Of a stretch of DNA of 64,000 nt, positions 7,299 to 16,176 are shown in pieces (position 1 is the first letter of the stretch; the number at the start of each line of letters is the position of its first letter). The position numbers and the translations under genes were made by a program. Under the pieces are notes generated by a model. The model was not told where the DNA came from, ran no database searches, and was given only the letters and a program-made list of their open reading frames with translations. This DNA is from Streptomyces albireticuli (GTDB lineage: Bacteria > Actinomycetota > Actinomycetes > Streptomycetales > Streptomycetaceae). The DNA lies in NCBI RefSeq assembly GCF_002192455.1, contig NZ_CP021744.1, forward strand, positions 6,720,501 through 6,784,500. Direction: 5' to 3'.

Positions 7299-9299
7299 CT
7301 ACTGGTTCGACGGGCGCACGGTCACATCGGCGGCCTTCACGAAGGCCACCCGGTGGCCGAACTGGATCTCGTAATAGACGTCCTTGCCCCGGACCAGCCT
7401 GTGACCCGCGGGGTCGAACGTCTTCGCCCACAGATACTCGCTCGTCAACCGCTGTCCCAGGGCGTACTCCTGCCCCGCCAGAAGTTTGTACGGCAGCGGG
7501 GTCACCGCCTGCACCGGCACCTCCGGCGGATACGCCGCCTGCTCCGGATAGGCGCGTCCGTAGACCGGAACGTCCGCGGCGCCCTCCTTGGGGGTGACGA
7601 CCGAACCGAAGGCGTTGACGGCGGCCGGCCGCCACCAGGGGTTGTGGAACCACGCCTTCTGCCCCAGGTACCAGATGGCCGTCCAGTCCCCGCGCCGGTC
7701 GGCGACCGCGAACTGCTGACCCGTGGAGGCGCGGGCACCCGTGTCGTTGACATCCGTCGTCGACTCGCCGCCGTCCGGGCGCAGGCCGATGTCCTTCACC
7801 AGCGGGGAATTCTCCCTCGGCGCCGTGTGCAGCCGCACCGCGCCCGAGCCGTGCGCGGCACACGCCTTGCCCGGCTCCGCGCAGCCGGTGTAGGCGGGCT
7901 TGTGCTTGTCGTAGTCCGGACGGATGGTGACCATGCCGCCGAACACGCCGCCCGTGGGCCGCAGCGGCTTGCCGATCAGCTCGAAGTAGTGCGCCCAGTC
8001 CCAGTACGGGCCCGGGTCGGTGTGCATGCCACGGATGGTCCCCGGGGTGGTGCCCGGGACGTTGTCATGGCCGAGGATGTGCTGCCGGTCCAGCGGGATG
8101 TCCAGCTTCCGCGCCAGATGGGCCACCAGGCGCGCGGACGTCCGGTACATCTCCTCCGTGTACCAGGCGTCGGGCTGGGCCAGGAAGCCCTCGTGCTCGA
8201 TGCCGACCGACTTGGCGTTCACGTACCAGTTGCCCGCGTGCCAGGCGACGTCCTTCGTGGGCACGTGCTGGGCGATATGGCCGTCCACCGAGCGGATGGT
8301 GTAGTTCCAGGAGACGTACGCCGGGTCCTTGACCAGCTTGATCGTGGTCTCCCACGACCCCTCCGTGTCATGGATGACGATGAAGTCCGCCTTCTGCGAC
8401 GCGGGACGGTTGCCCAGATCGTGATTGCCGTAGTCGGCGCCCTCCAGCTGCTGGTACGGCGCTGGGATGGACTCGCACGCCACCGTGGTGGGGCACTCGA
8501 CGCCGTCCTCCTGGGAGACCGGCAGGCCCAGCCGCCGCACCTGCTCCGGGCGGACCTCCAGCCGGGGGCTCGCGGGGAGCGCCACCCGCTGACCCGCGTC
8601 GGTGGTGCGCCGCTCACCCGAACGGATCACCTCGAAGACGTCCTTGGCGAAGGTGGCCGCCGTGGCGGAGTCACCGGCGCCCGGATAGCCCGCCACCGCG
8701 CCGTACCAGTCGGCGGGGTCGGCGCTCAGCGGCAGGCCCAGCCGCCGCTGGCCGTCGGCGAGCAGCGCCGCGCCACCCTGGACGTTCGCCGCGGGATCCC
8801 GGCGCAGAGCCCCGGCGGACAGCCCGGAGAGCTTCGCGGCCCGCTCCAGGGTGCGCAGCCGCGCCGGGAGCTCGGCCGGCACGGGCGCCGCGCCCCGGGC
8901 GGAACGGGCGGCCGGGAGCGGCCGGGCGCCGTCGCCCCGGGGATCCTCACGGCCGTCACCGTGGTGCGGGGCCGCGGCCAGGGCCGTGGCGGCGTCGGTG
9001 AGGTGCATCGGGCCGTAGCCGCCGGTGACGCTGGGCGCGCCACCGTGGGAGTCCCAGCGGGACTGGAGATAGGAGACGCCCAGCAGCACGCTCCGCGGGA
9101 CGTGGTACTTCGCGGAGGCCGCGGTGAACGCCTGGAGCAGGGCGCCGTCGGCCGGCTGTCCGGCCGTGGCCGTCGGGGCAGTGGCGACCAGGGGCAGCAG
9201 CAGGGCCGCCGAGGCCACGACGCCCGCCGCACGGAGCGGGCGGCGTCTTCGCAGGGACGGGGAAGCGGTGGTCCGGGGTGCGGAAGCGGATCCTCGCAA
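7299..9299 (-). CDS. Secreted N-acetylmuramoyl-L-alanine amidase (Amidase_2), 666 aa
   Basis: The start is a TTG at 9299, supported by a strong GAGGAGG site six bases upstream. The N-terminus has a Tat-like export signal (LRRRRPLRAAGVVASAALLLPL). Residues about 50-250 form an N-terminal region with short repeats of lysozyme-like or linker character. The AmpD-type amidase domain spans about residues 300-470: the zinc-side His310 in VIHDTEG, the IEHEG motif, GHDNVPG, and HTDPGPYWDW carrying the second His and the Asp/Lys-side position. The C-terminal 170 residues resemble a bacterial SH3-like wall-binding region. It should cleave the amide between MurNAc and L-Ala in peptidoglycan outside the cell. 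It is monocistronic, isolated by hairpins on both sides. Confidence 0.9.
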   Translation of the reverse strand: MRGSASAPRTTASPSLRRRRPLRAAGVVASAALLLPLVATAPTATAGQPADGALLQAFTAASAKYHVPRSVLLGVSYLQSRWDSHGGAPSVTGGYGPMHLTDAATALAAAPHHGDGREDPRGDGARPLPAARSARGAAPVPAELPARLRTLERAAKLSGLSAGALRRDPAANVQGGAALLADGQRRLGLPLSADPADWYGAVAGYPGAGDSATAATFAKDVFEVIRSGERRTTDAGQRVALPASPRLEVRPEQVRRLGLPVSQEDGVECPTTVACESIPAPYQQLEGADYGNHDLGNRPASQKADFIVIHDTEGSWETTIKLVKDPAYVSWNYTIRSVDGHIAQHVPTKDVAWHAGNWYVNAKSVGIEHEGFLAQPDAWYTEEMYRTSARLVAHLARKLDIPLDRQHILGHDNVPGTTPGTIRGMHTDPGPYWDWAHYFELIGKPLRPTGGVFGGMVTIRPDYDKHKPAYTGCAEPGKACAAHGSGAVRLHTAPRENSPLVKDIGLRPDGGESTTDVNDTGARASTGQQFAVADRRGDWTAIWYLGQKAWFHNPWWRPAAVNAFGSVVTPKEGAADVPVYGRAYPEQAAYPPEVPVQAVTPLPYKLLAGQEYALGQRLTSEYLWAKTFDPAGHRLVRGKDVYYEIQFGHRVAFVKAADVTVRPSNQ

Positions 9300-9533
9300 T
9301 GCGGCCTCCTCGGGACGGATGTGCCACGCGCTGGGGACGGTCGGGGAAGAGCTGCGTCGGAACGGTGGGCGCGCGTGCGGGGCGTGCGGTACCGGACGTA
9401 CCAGAGGTAGTCGCTGGATGACGATCCGTCAATCATGCTGGTGTCGCCGATGCTGCGCATGTCAATGCCCGTGCCCGGAGACTACTCCGCGCGGGCGTCC
9501 GCTTCACGGTGGCCCATTGGGCCGAAACGGTGA

Positions 9534-9573
9534 ACGCCGAGGCGCCGCGCGGGAGTGCGCGGCGCCTCGGCGT
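9534..9573 (-). terminator. Hairpin terminator, 17-bp perfect stem
   Basis: ACGCCGAGGCGCCGCGC (9534-9550) pairs with 9557-9573 around GGGAGT. It lies 14 bases beyond the stop of the phosphotransferase gene. Confidence 0.8.
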
Positions 9574-9586
9574 GGGGTCGGCCCGG

Positions 9587-10696
9587 TCAGCGGGTGCCCA
9601 CCGCGGCCCGGACGGCACGCCTGGCGAGCGCGCAGTCGTCGTGCAGCCGGCGCAGCAGGAGCCGCTGCTCCTCGCCGGACTCGGCGGCCCCGGGTGCCGT
9701 GGGCGCGGGGTCGTGCATGGCGCGCTGTACCGCCGTCTCGTACGTACGGATCTCGCGGGTGAGGACGAGCATCAGATTCACCAGAAAGGCGTCACGTGAG
9801 GCGGGGCCGGCCTGCTGGGCGTACTGGCTGATCTGGCGGCGGGCGCCGGGGGCGTCGCCGAGGACGGTCCAGAGGGTGGCCAGGTCGTAACCCGGGAGGT
9901 ACCAGCCGGCCTGGTCCCAGTCGACCAGCACCGGACCGGCGGGGGAGAGGAGGATGTTGGAGAGCAGCGCGTCACCGTGGCAGAACTGCCCCTGGACATG
10001 GGCCAGGCCGTGCAGCAGCTTCTGGAGGTCGCCCAGGTCGCGGTCGGTGAGCAGGCCCAGCTCGTGGTAGCGGGCGATGCGCTTGCCGTAGTCGAGCGGC
10101 ATGTCGAACATGCCGACCGGGGGCCGCCAGAGGTTCACCCGGCAGACCGCTCCGAGCGCCGCCCGGACGTCCGCGCGGGGCGGCGAGTCGGCCGGGTGGC
10201 GCTGGGTGGCGGCCGGGCGGCCCGGCATCCGCTCGATGACCAGCGTGCAGTTGTCGGGATCCGCGGCGATCAGCCTGGGCACGCGCACCGGAGGGCGGTG
10301 CCGGACGAACGCCCGGTATGTAGCTATTTCGTGGCGGGACCGCTCGGCCCAGGCGGGGGAGTGATCCAGTAAACACTTGGCCACGGCTGTGGAGCGACCG
10401 GTGGAACCGACCAGCAGGACCGAGCGTCCGCTCCGCCGCAGCACCTGGACGGGGTTGAACTCCGGGCAGATGCGGTGCACGGCGGCGATAGCCGTCCGCA
10501 GCTGGGCGCCCTGGGGGCCGGACAAGTCGATTCTCCCGCTGAGCGGTTGGCCGCCGAGCCCCGGGGACCGCCGGGCCCGTCCGCTTCCGAAGGCAGCTCC
10601 CGCGGCGTGGGAGGGGTCGAGGTACGGCCCGCCGCCGGCGTGCTGCGGACGGAGCTGCCGGGGCGGGGCGGACACGGAGGACGAGGCTGCATACAT
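9587..10696 (-). CDS. Aminoglycoside phosphotransferase-like kinase, TTA-containing
   Basis: 369 residues from the ATG at 10696 (MYAASSSVSAPP); a longer open frame upstream lacks a supported start. The kinase-like fold has the lysine region TAVAKCLLDH, the catalytic loop FCHGDALLSNILL (HGD...N) and the metal loop LVDWDQAGW, followed by YDLATLW. The substrate is unknown; members phosphorylate antibiotics, choline, sugars or homoserine. Leu109 is encoded by TTA (complement of 10370-10372), the codon read only by the bldA tRNA, so translation should rise late in development. It is divergent from the NsdA/NsdB-type regulator with 234 bases between them. Confidence 0.85.
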   Translation of the reverse strand: MYAASSSVSAPPRQLRPQHAGGGPYLDPSHAAGAAFGSGRARRSPGLGGQPLSGRIDLSGPQGAQLRTAIAAVHRICPEFNPVQVLRRSGRSVLLVGSTGRSTAVAKCLLDHSPAWAERSRHEIATYRAFVRHRPPVRVPRLIAADPDNCTLVIERMPGRPAATQRHPADSPPRADVRAALGAVCRVNLWRPPVGMFDMPLDYGKRIARYHELGLLTDRDLGDLQKLLHGLAHVQGQFCHGDALLSNILLSPAGPVLVDWDQAGWYLPGYDLATLWTVLGDAPGARRQISQYAQQAGPASRDAFLVNLMLVLTREIRTYETAVQRAMHDPAPTAPGAAESGEEQRLLLRRLHDDCALARRAVRAAVGTR

Positions 10697-10930
10697 GTGC
10701 GGAACAGATCCCTTCGTGTGCCGACGAATGCGACGCTCCCCGGTCCCCGGGCCGAGGAGCACCCTGGGGAATGCGGTCCGGCAGCCGGGTGGCCGGGGTG
10801 GCGCGTTCCTACATGACACCCACCTGCGGGTGGCACACCATCTGGCGCACCCTGGCGAACCCTGGCGAATACTCGCCTGGCCCCTGAGCGCCCGCTACCT
10901 TCAAGTCAGCCGAGAACCTGGGGGCTTGAC

Positions 10931-12433
10931 GTGACAAGGGAACCCAACACCCGCCTAGCGGATCTGTTCGGCCTGGCCGGCTGGTCCAAGGGCGAACTCG
11001 CGAGACTGGTGAACCGGCAGGCGGCGGTCATGGGCCATCCGCAGCTGGCGACCGACACCTCGCGGGTACGGCGTTGGATCGACATGGGGGAATCCCCGCG
11101 TGATCCCGTGCCCAAGGTGCTGGCAGCCCTCTTCACCGAGCGACTCGGTCGTGTCGTGACCATCGAGGACCTCGGGTTCGGCCGGCGAGGGCGCGCGGGT
11201 AAGGGGCAGTCCGCGGACGGACTGCCCTGGCCGCCCGAGCGGACCGCCGCGGTCCTCACCGAATTCACGGGAATGGACCTCATGCTCAACCGACGCGGCT
11301 TGGTGGGCGCGGGCGCCGCGCTCGCCGCAGGCTCAGCACTCAGCAGCGCGATGCACGACTGGCTGCACTCCGATCCGGTTCTCGCCTCCGACGCCCCCCG
11401 TTTCGACGACCTGCGGATGGACACCGCACACGCCGACCCCGCCGGCCTCGACCGCTACGAGGCGGCGCCGGTGGGCTCCACGGAGATCGACGCACTCGAA
11501 CGCTCGGTCGAGGTCTTCCGCGCCTGGGACGCCGCCCGCGGCGGCGGCCTCCAGCGCAAGGCCGTCGTCGGCCAGCTCAACGAGGTGGGCGGCATGCTCG
11601 CCTACCACCACCCCGAGCATCTCCAGCGCAGGCTCTGGGGGGTCGCCGCCAACCTCGCGGTGCTCGCCGGCTGGATGTCCCACGACGTGGGCCTGGAGCC
11701 CACGGCGCAGAAGTACTTCGTCATCGCCGCCCACGCGGCCCGCGAGGGCGGCGACCGCCCACGGGCGGGCGAGGCGCTCTCCCGCGCCGCCCGCCAGATG
11801 GTCCACCTGGGCCGTCCGGACGACGCGCTCGACCTGATGAAGCTCGCCAAGTCCGGCGCCGGCAGCGAGGCCCTGCCCCGCACCCGCGCCATGCTGTGCA
11901 CGATCGAGGCCTGGGCACAGGCGTCGATGGGGCGCGGCCAGGCGATGCGGCGCACCCTCGGCGAGGCCGAGGAGCTGTTCGTCTCGGACCGTGGCGATGT
12001 GCCGGCGCCCAGCTGGATGCAGAAGTTCGACGAGATGGAACTCCACGGGATGCAGGCGCTCGCCTACCGCACCCTCGCGGAGCACGACCCCGCGGCCGCG
12101 GCCATCGCCCAGCGGCACGCGAAGGAGGCGCTGGAGCTGCGCGGGGTCGAGACCCTCCGGTCGAAGATCTTCGACTACATCTCCATGGCCTCGGCGTGCT
12201 TCATCAGCAACGACCCCGAGCAGGCGGACACCTACGCCCGGCTGGCGCTGGTCTCGATCGGCGAGACCTCCTCGCACCGGACCTGGGACCGGCTGCGCGA
12301 GATGTACCGGCTCACGGGGAAGTACGCGGGCTTCGCCCGGATCGAGGATCTCCGCCAGGAGATCCAGCGGGCGCTGCCCAAGGCACCGCAGGGGAAGGGC
12401 GGCGCGGCCAGAGGCGGGAGCGCGAAGGTGTGA
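10931..12433 (+). CDS. NsdA/NsdB-family developmental regulator (HTH-like N-terminus, TPR-like C-terminus)
   Basis: 500 residues from a GTG start with GGGGG upstream. The N-terminus (RLADLFGLAGWSKGELARLVNRQA, then RVRRWIDMGESPRDPVP) has the atypical helix-turn-helix arrangement of this Streptomyces family. A short hydrophobic stretch GLVGAGAALAAGSALSS follows at about residue 125. The remainder is helical and TPR-like, including LQRRLWGVAANLAVLAGWMSHD and DALDLMKLAKSG. NsdA and NsdB are about 500-residue proteins of this layout that hold back sporulation and antibiotic production. I cannot decide which paralogue this is, since neither neighbourhood is known to me with certainty. Both flanking genes contain TTA codons. 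Confidence 0.75.
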   Translation: MTREPNTRLADLFGLAGWSKGELARLVNRQAAVMGHPQLATDTSRVRRWIDMGESPRDPVPKVLAALFTERLGRVVTIEDLGFGRRGRAGKGQSADGLPWPPERTAAVLTEFTGMDLMLNRRGLVGAGAALAAGSALSSAMHDWLHSDPVLASDAPRFDDLRMDTAHADPAGLDRYEAAPVGSTEIDALERSVEVFRAWDAARGGGLQRKAVVGQLNEVGGMLAYHHPEHLQRRLWGVAANLAVLAGWMSHDVGLEPTAQKYFVIAAHAAREGGDRPRAGEALSRAARQMVHLGRPDDALDLMKLAKSGAGSEALPRTRAMLCTIEAWAQASMGRGQAMRRTLGEAEELFVSDRGDVPAPSWMQKFDEMELHGMQALAYRTLAEHDPAAAAIAQRHAKEALELRGVETLRSKIFDYISMASACFISNDPEQADTYARLALVSIGETSSHRTWDRLREMYRLTGKYAGFARIEDLRQEIQRALPKAPQGKGGAARGGSAKV

Positions 12434-12631
12434 GGGCCCGGAAAGGCTCTCCCGGGTCCCAGGGGCGCTCGCCCATGTGGTTCCCGTCGCTGTGGTTCCC
12501 GTCGCGCTACGACGGCATGCCCGTGCTCCGAAGGCTTCACGGGACCGAAGGCTCCATGAGCCCCCGTGGTCCCCGACGCCCCCGGTCCAGGCGGCCGCGG
12601 TTCCCACGAAGGCTCCTACGAGCCGTGATCC
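12434..12631. other. Convergent intergenic region with short direct repeats
   Basis: 198 bases between two convergent genes. It holds a TGTGGTTCCCGTCGC-type direct repeat (about 12477-12507) and a weak GGGCCCGG ... CCGGGTCCC hairpin just after the regulator stop that may act as a terminator. I see no gene here. Confidence 0.4.
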
Positions 12632-14104
12632 CTACGAGGGGACGCGGGCGACCAGCACGCAGGCGTCGTCCTCACGGTCCTTGCCGCCGAACTCCTCCAG
12701 CACGGTCCGCACGCACTCCTGGGCGCTCCTCGCCGCGGCGAACCGCGCTGCGTGGCTCAGCAGCCGCTCCAGGTCCGTGTCGATGCCCGGCTCCGCGCTG
12801 TGCGGGACCAGGCCCTCGGTGTGCAGGAGGAGCAGATCGCCCGGCTCCAGCTGCTCCTCGGCCTGGGCGTAGGTGACGTCGGGGACCGCCCCGAGCAGCA
12901 CGCCCTCGGGCGGCTGGAGCGCCCGTCCCCTTCCGCTCCGGAAGAGCAGGGGGGCGGGGTGGCCGGCCTGGGACCAGCTGAGGACGCGGGTCGTGGGGTC
13001 GTAGCGGCAGCAGACGGCGCTGCCGAGGGCGGGCTGGGCGGAGGCGTCGAGGAGGTGGTTGAGCCAGCCCATCAGCGGGCCCGGCTCGGCGCCCGTGACG
13101 GCCATCCCGCGCAGCGCGCCGAGCAGCATGGCCATGGTGGAGGTGGCGGTCACACCGTGGCCGGTGAGGCCGCCGACGCTCAGCAGCGTCCGCCCGTCGG
13201 GCAGCTGGAGGGCATCGAACCAGTCACCGCCGATGAGGGCGTTGCTGGAGGAGGGGAGATAGTGCGCGGCGAGGTCGAGGGCGCCCCGGGCGCCTTCGGC
13301 CTCGGCGGTCTGCGGGAAGCGCAGGGAGCCGCGCCACGGTGGCAGCACGGCTTCCTGGAGCTCGACGGCGAGGCGGCGCTCGGTCCGGGCGATCTCGCGG
13401 TGGCGCTGGAGCGAGTCCCCGGTCTCGTGCACCGCCCGGCGGCTCCGGCGCTCCTCGCTGACGTCGCGTAAGACGGCCCACATGGAGGCCGTGGCGCCGT
13501 CGGCGTCGAGCACGGGCTCGCCCATCATGTGGACGGTGCGCGGGGAGCCGTCGCCGCGGACGATCCGGAACTCCCCGTCGATCGGCTTGCCGTCCACCAG
13601 GCAGTCGGTGACCATCGCGGTCAGCAGGCCGCGGTCCTCCTCCAGGAGCCAGGACGGGAGCTCGTCGAGCGTCAGGGCGCCGTCCTCGGGGCGGCGGCCG
13701 AAGAGCTCGAAGAGCTCGCTGGACCAGGTGGCCTCGTCGTTGAGGAGGTTCCACTCGGCGCTGCCGGCCCGGCCGAGCGGGGCGTCGGCGGGCTGGGCGA
13801 GCGGAGGCACGAGCGGGAGCGCGGCCGGGGAGCCCGGGGCCTCCTCGGCGCCGGTGAGCTCCGGCAGTCCGGCGCGGAGCTGGTCCAGGTGCTCGCCGAG
13901 GTTGTCGAGGTGGTGCACGGCGAGGTCGCACAGGGCGCGCTGCCAGCGCAGCTGCGGATCCTCGGACAGCTCTTCCCTCACCGTCCCGCGGCGCACGGCG
14001 TCGACGCCACCGCGCAGCCTTCGGGTCTGGGAGATGAGCGCGTCGACCGTGCCGGGCTCGGATGGTCGAGCGGCGGGGCGGTCCGCGTGCAGGGGGGACG
14101 GCAT
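12632..14104 (-). CDS. PAS domain / SpoIIE-type PP2C phosphatase-like protein, altered active site, TTA-containing
   Basis: 490 residues from the ATG at 14104, with GGAG six bases upstream. Residues about 1-120 are a helical N-terminus, followed by a PAS-like domain (WNLLNDEATWSSELFELFG ... GEFRIVRGDGSPRTVHM) and a C-terminal SpoIIE/PP2C domain. The first metal motif GGDWFD is intact. The second reads VGGLTGHG, with Gly312 where the family has Asp in GDVxGHG, and the TDG motif reads HTEG (Glu430). The final DDACVLVAR Asp pair is present. It may have altered metal binding or be a pseudophosphatase. Such proteins usually dephosphorylate anti-anti-sigma factors. Leu212 is a TTA codon (13469-13471), which implies bldA control. 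Confidence 0.85.
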   Translation of the reverse strand: MPSPLHADRPAARPSEPGTVDALISQTRRLRGGVDAVRRGTVREELSEDPQLRWQRALCDLAVHHLDNLGEHLDQLRAGLPELTGAEEAPGSPAALPLVPPLAQPADAPLGRAGSAEWNLLNDEATWSSELFELFGRRPEDGALTLDELPSWLLEEDRGLLTAMVTDCLVDGKPIDGEFRIVRGDGSPRTVHMMGEPVLDADGATASMWAVLRDVSEERRSRRAVHETGDSLQRHREIARTERRLAVELQEAVLPPWRGSLRFPQTAEAEGARGALDLAAHYLPSSSNALIGGDWFDALQLPDGRTLLSVGGLTGHGVTATSTMAMLLGALRGMAVTGAEPGPLMGWLNHLLDASAQPALGSAVCCRYDPTTRVLSWSQAGHPAPLLFRSGRGRALQPPEGVLLGAVPDVTYAQAEEQLEPGDLLLLHTEGLVPHSAEPGIDTDLERLLSHAARFAAARSAQECVRTVLEEFGGKDREDDACVLVARVPS

Positions 14105-14718
14105 GTCGTACTCCGATACCGGCGCGGCGCGGCCGGCTCCTGGGTCCGGGGAATGGGCCGGTAACGACTGTTGCACAGGGAGCGAGGGCTCGTAAGTGGT
14201 TTGGCAACACCCGATCCGGTGGTGTCGTAGGCACATGCCAGAGGCATTCCGTGAGCACCGTGGAGGTGAGGCGTCAAGGGCGGCACCGGGCGGTCGGGAC
14301 GGGCGGGGAGGGGCTGCCGGGCGGTGCCGGACCGGGTCCTGGAACGGGAGGGGACGGAGGTGCGGGAGTGAAGGCCGTGCCCGGGGGAGAGCGGGGCTGT
14401 GCGCGCCTTGGCCGGCATGCGGGGGTGCGCGGCCGGGGGAGCCGAGGAGGGCGAGGGGGCGGGAAGACCGCGGGGAGGCGAGCGAGGGGGCGAGTGGGGC
14501 AGAAGGAGGCGAGCGGGGGCGAGAGGGGGAGAAGAAGGGAAGCGAGGGGGCATTTCGGGCGCAGCTCGGCGGAATGCTTCGCTCCAGGTAGGCTGCGGGC
14601 GCTTGGAGGATCCGGAGTTCCCCCTGTTCACCAGGCATAGCCCCGATGGACACCGGCAAGAATGCCGGACGACGGAAATCCCGTTGCCAGCCGACTCCCC
14701 GCACCGGATGCTGACCCC
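14105..14718. other. Long intergenic region with a purine-rich tract
   Basis: 614 bases between divergent genes. From 14441 to about 14551 the plus strand is almost all purine, with reiterated GCGAGGGGG and GGCGAGCGGGGG units and several runs of four or more G. Apart from that tract I see no gene or RNA; the open frames here read as compositional artefacts. Promoters of both flanking genes must lie here, with TAGGCT near 14588 a possible -10 for the HEAT-repeat gene. Confidence 0.6.
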
Positions 14719-16149
14719 ATGTTCGATCCAGACATAGCGCCCAGCGGCACCCTGCTCGGCCTCCTCCAGCGAGGCCGCGGCGACGGGACCCTGTATGCCC
14801 TCGCGGCGCCGCGGGCGGAGGCGCTCGCGGCGCTGCACCACTGCGTGCTGCGCGACCCCAGGCGGGACTGGCAGGTCGAGAACCGCTCGCTCTATTACGC
14901 ACGCCTGTGTCTGGACCTCGACGCCGGGCTCGGCGAGATCGCCGAACACCTCTTCCACGCGGACGACGTCCTGGACACGGGCGAGGAGCGCACGGGCCTC
15001 GCCCTCGCCGTCCTCGGCCACCTCGCCTCCTACGGGCGTGCGGACGCCCTGCTGCTCCTGCGCCGCTACGCGGTCTCCGGCACGAACTGGGCATGGGCCC
15101 TGGACGAGCTCGCCCTGCGCGACGACGACGCGGGCCTCCTCGCCCTCGGCGCGAGCGTCCTCGCCCGGTTCCCCGCGACACCCGAGGGCGAGCGCGACCT
15201 CGCCGCGTCCGTCCGCGACGCCTTCGAGCCCCGTCCCTGGCGGCTGTGGGCCGACGAACAGCTCTCGCCCGCGACCGCGGGCCGGGTGCGTGCCGCACAG
15301 GAACAGGGGTCCTTCGACCGCTGGCAGCGCCAGCTCCGTCCCTCCGGCCCCCGGCCGGGCTGGAGCGTGCGGGAGGTCCTGGACTGGGCACAGCAGGGCC
15401 TCGACCTCCACCCCACCCAGCTGCGCCACGTCCCCGCGACCCGCTGCCTGACCGCCGTCGCCGGCCCCGAGGACCGGCTGGAGATCATCCAGGCCGCCGC
15501 CCAGGGCCCCGAGGCCGCGCGGGCGACCGCCCTGCGCTATCTCGCCGAGCACCACGACCCGCAGGCGCTCGACCTCATCGAGGGCGCCGCCGCCGACCCG
15601 TCGGCGCTGGTCGCGGAGGCCGCCGTCACGGCCTTCGAGCGGATGCGCAGCACGGCCGCCCTGGAGCGGGCCCGCGCCTGGATCCACCGCGGTGACGCGC
15701 TCGGCGCCGCCGCGGCCGGGATGCTGGCCTGCCGGGGCGCGCAGTACGACTCGGCGCTCGTCCTCGGCGCCCTGCGCCGGACCGTGCGCGCGGAGGGGCC
15801 CGACGCGCCCGTGCTGTGGGACCTCGTCCAGGGGGCCGGGCGGCTGGCCATCGGCTGTGCCGCGCCCGTGCTGCGCCACGTCTACCGCGAAACGACCTCC
15901 TCGCAGCTGCGCGGCCGCACGGCCCGCGCCCTCGCGGCCACGGATCCGTCGTTCGCCAGGGGCTTCGCCGTCGAGTGCCTGTGGGACTGCGAGGAGACCA
16001 CCCGGGAGCTCGCGGCGCATCACGCCACCACGGCCGACGCCCGGGTCGTGGAGCAGCTGCGCAGGCTCGCCGCCGATCCGGCCGAGGAGGCGGAGGTGCA
16101 GACCGCCGTCCGCAGCCGCTTCGGACCCGAAGCCCCGCAGGCCGGCTGA
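14719..16149 (+). CDS. HEAT-repeat protein
   Basis: 476 residues from the ATG at 14719 (MFDPDIAPSGTLLGLLQRGRGDG). An in-frame ATG at 14662 would add 19 poorly conserved residues. The protein is alpha-helical throughout, with repeating two-helix units such as EAARATALRYLAEHHDPQAL followed by DPSALVAEAAVTAFERM. No catalytic motif or export signal is visible. Such proteins are scaffolds or adaptors. In genome annotation similar Streptomyces proteins have sometimes been mislabelled as adenylosuccinate lyase; nothing here supports an enzyme. It is 27 bases upstream of the secreted protein and may be cotranscribed with it. Confidence 0.8.
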   Translation: MFDPDIAPSGTLLGLLQRGRGDGTLYALAAPRAEALAALHHCVLRDPRRDWQVENRSLYYARLCLDLDAGLGEIAEHLFHADDVLDTGEERTGLALAVLGHLASYGRADALLLLRRYAVSGTNWAWALDELALRDDDAGLLALGASVLARFPATPEGERDLAASVRDAFEPRPWRLWADEQLSPATAGRVRAAQEQGSFDRWQRQLRPSGPRPGWSVREVLDWAQQGLDLHPTQLRHVPATRCLTAVAGPEDRLEIIQAAAQGPEAARATALRYLAEHHDPQALDLIEGAAADPSALVAEAAVTAFERMRSTAALERARAWIHRGDALGAAAAGMLACRGAQYDSALVLGALRRTVRAEGPDAPVLWDLVQGAGRLAIGCAAPVLRHVYRETTSSQLRGRTARALAATDPSFARGFAVECLWDCEETTRELAAHHATTADARVVEQLRRLAADPAEEAEVQTAVRSRFGPEAPQAG

Positions 16150-16176
16150 GCGCCGGGTGAGTGCGAAGATCGTGCG

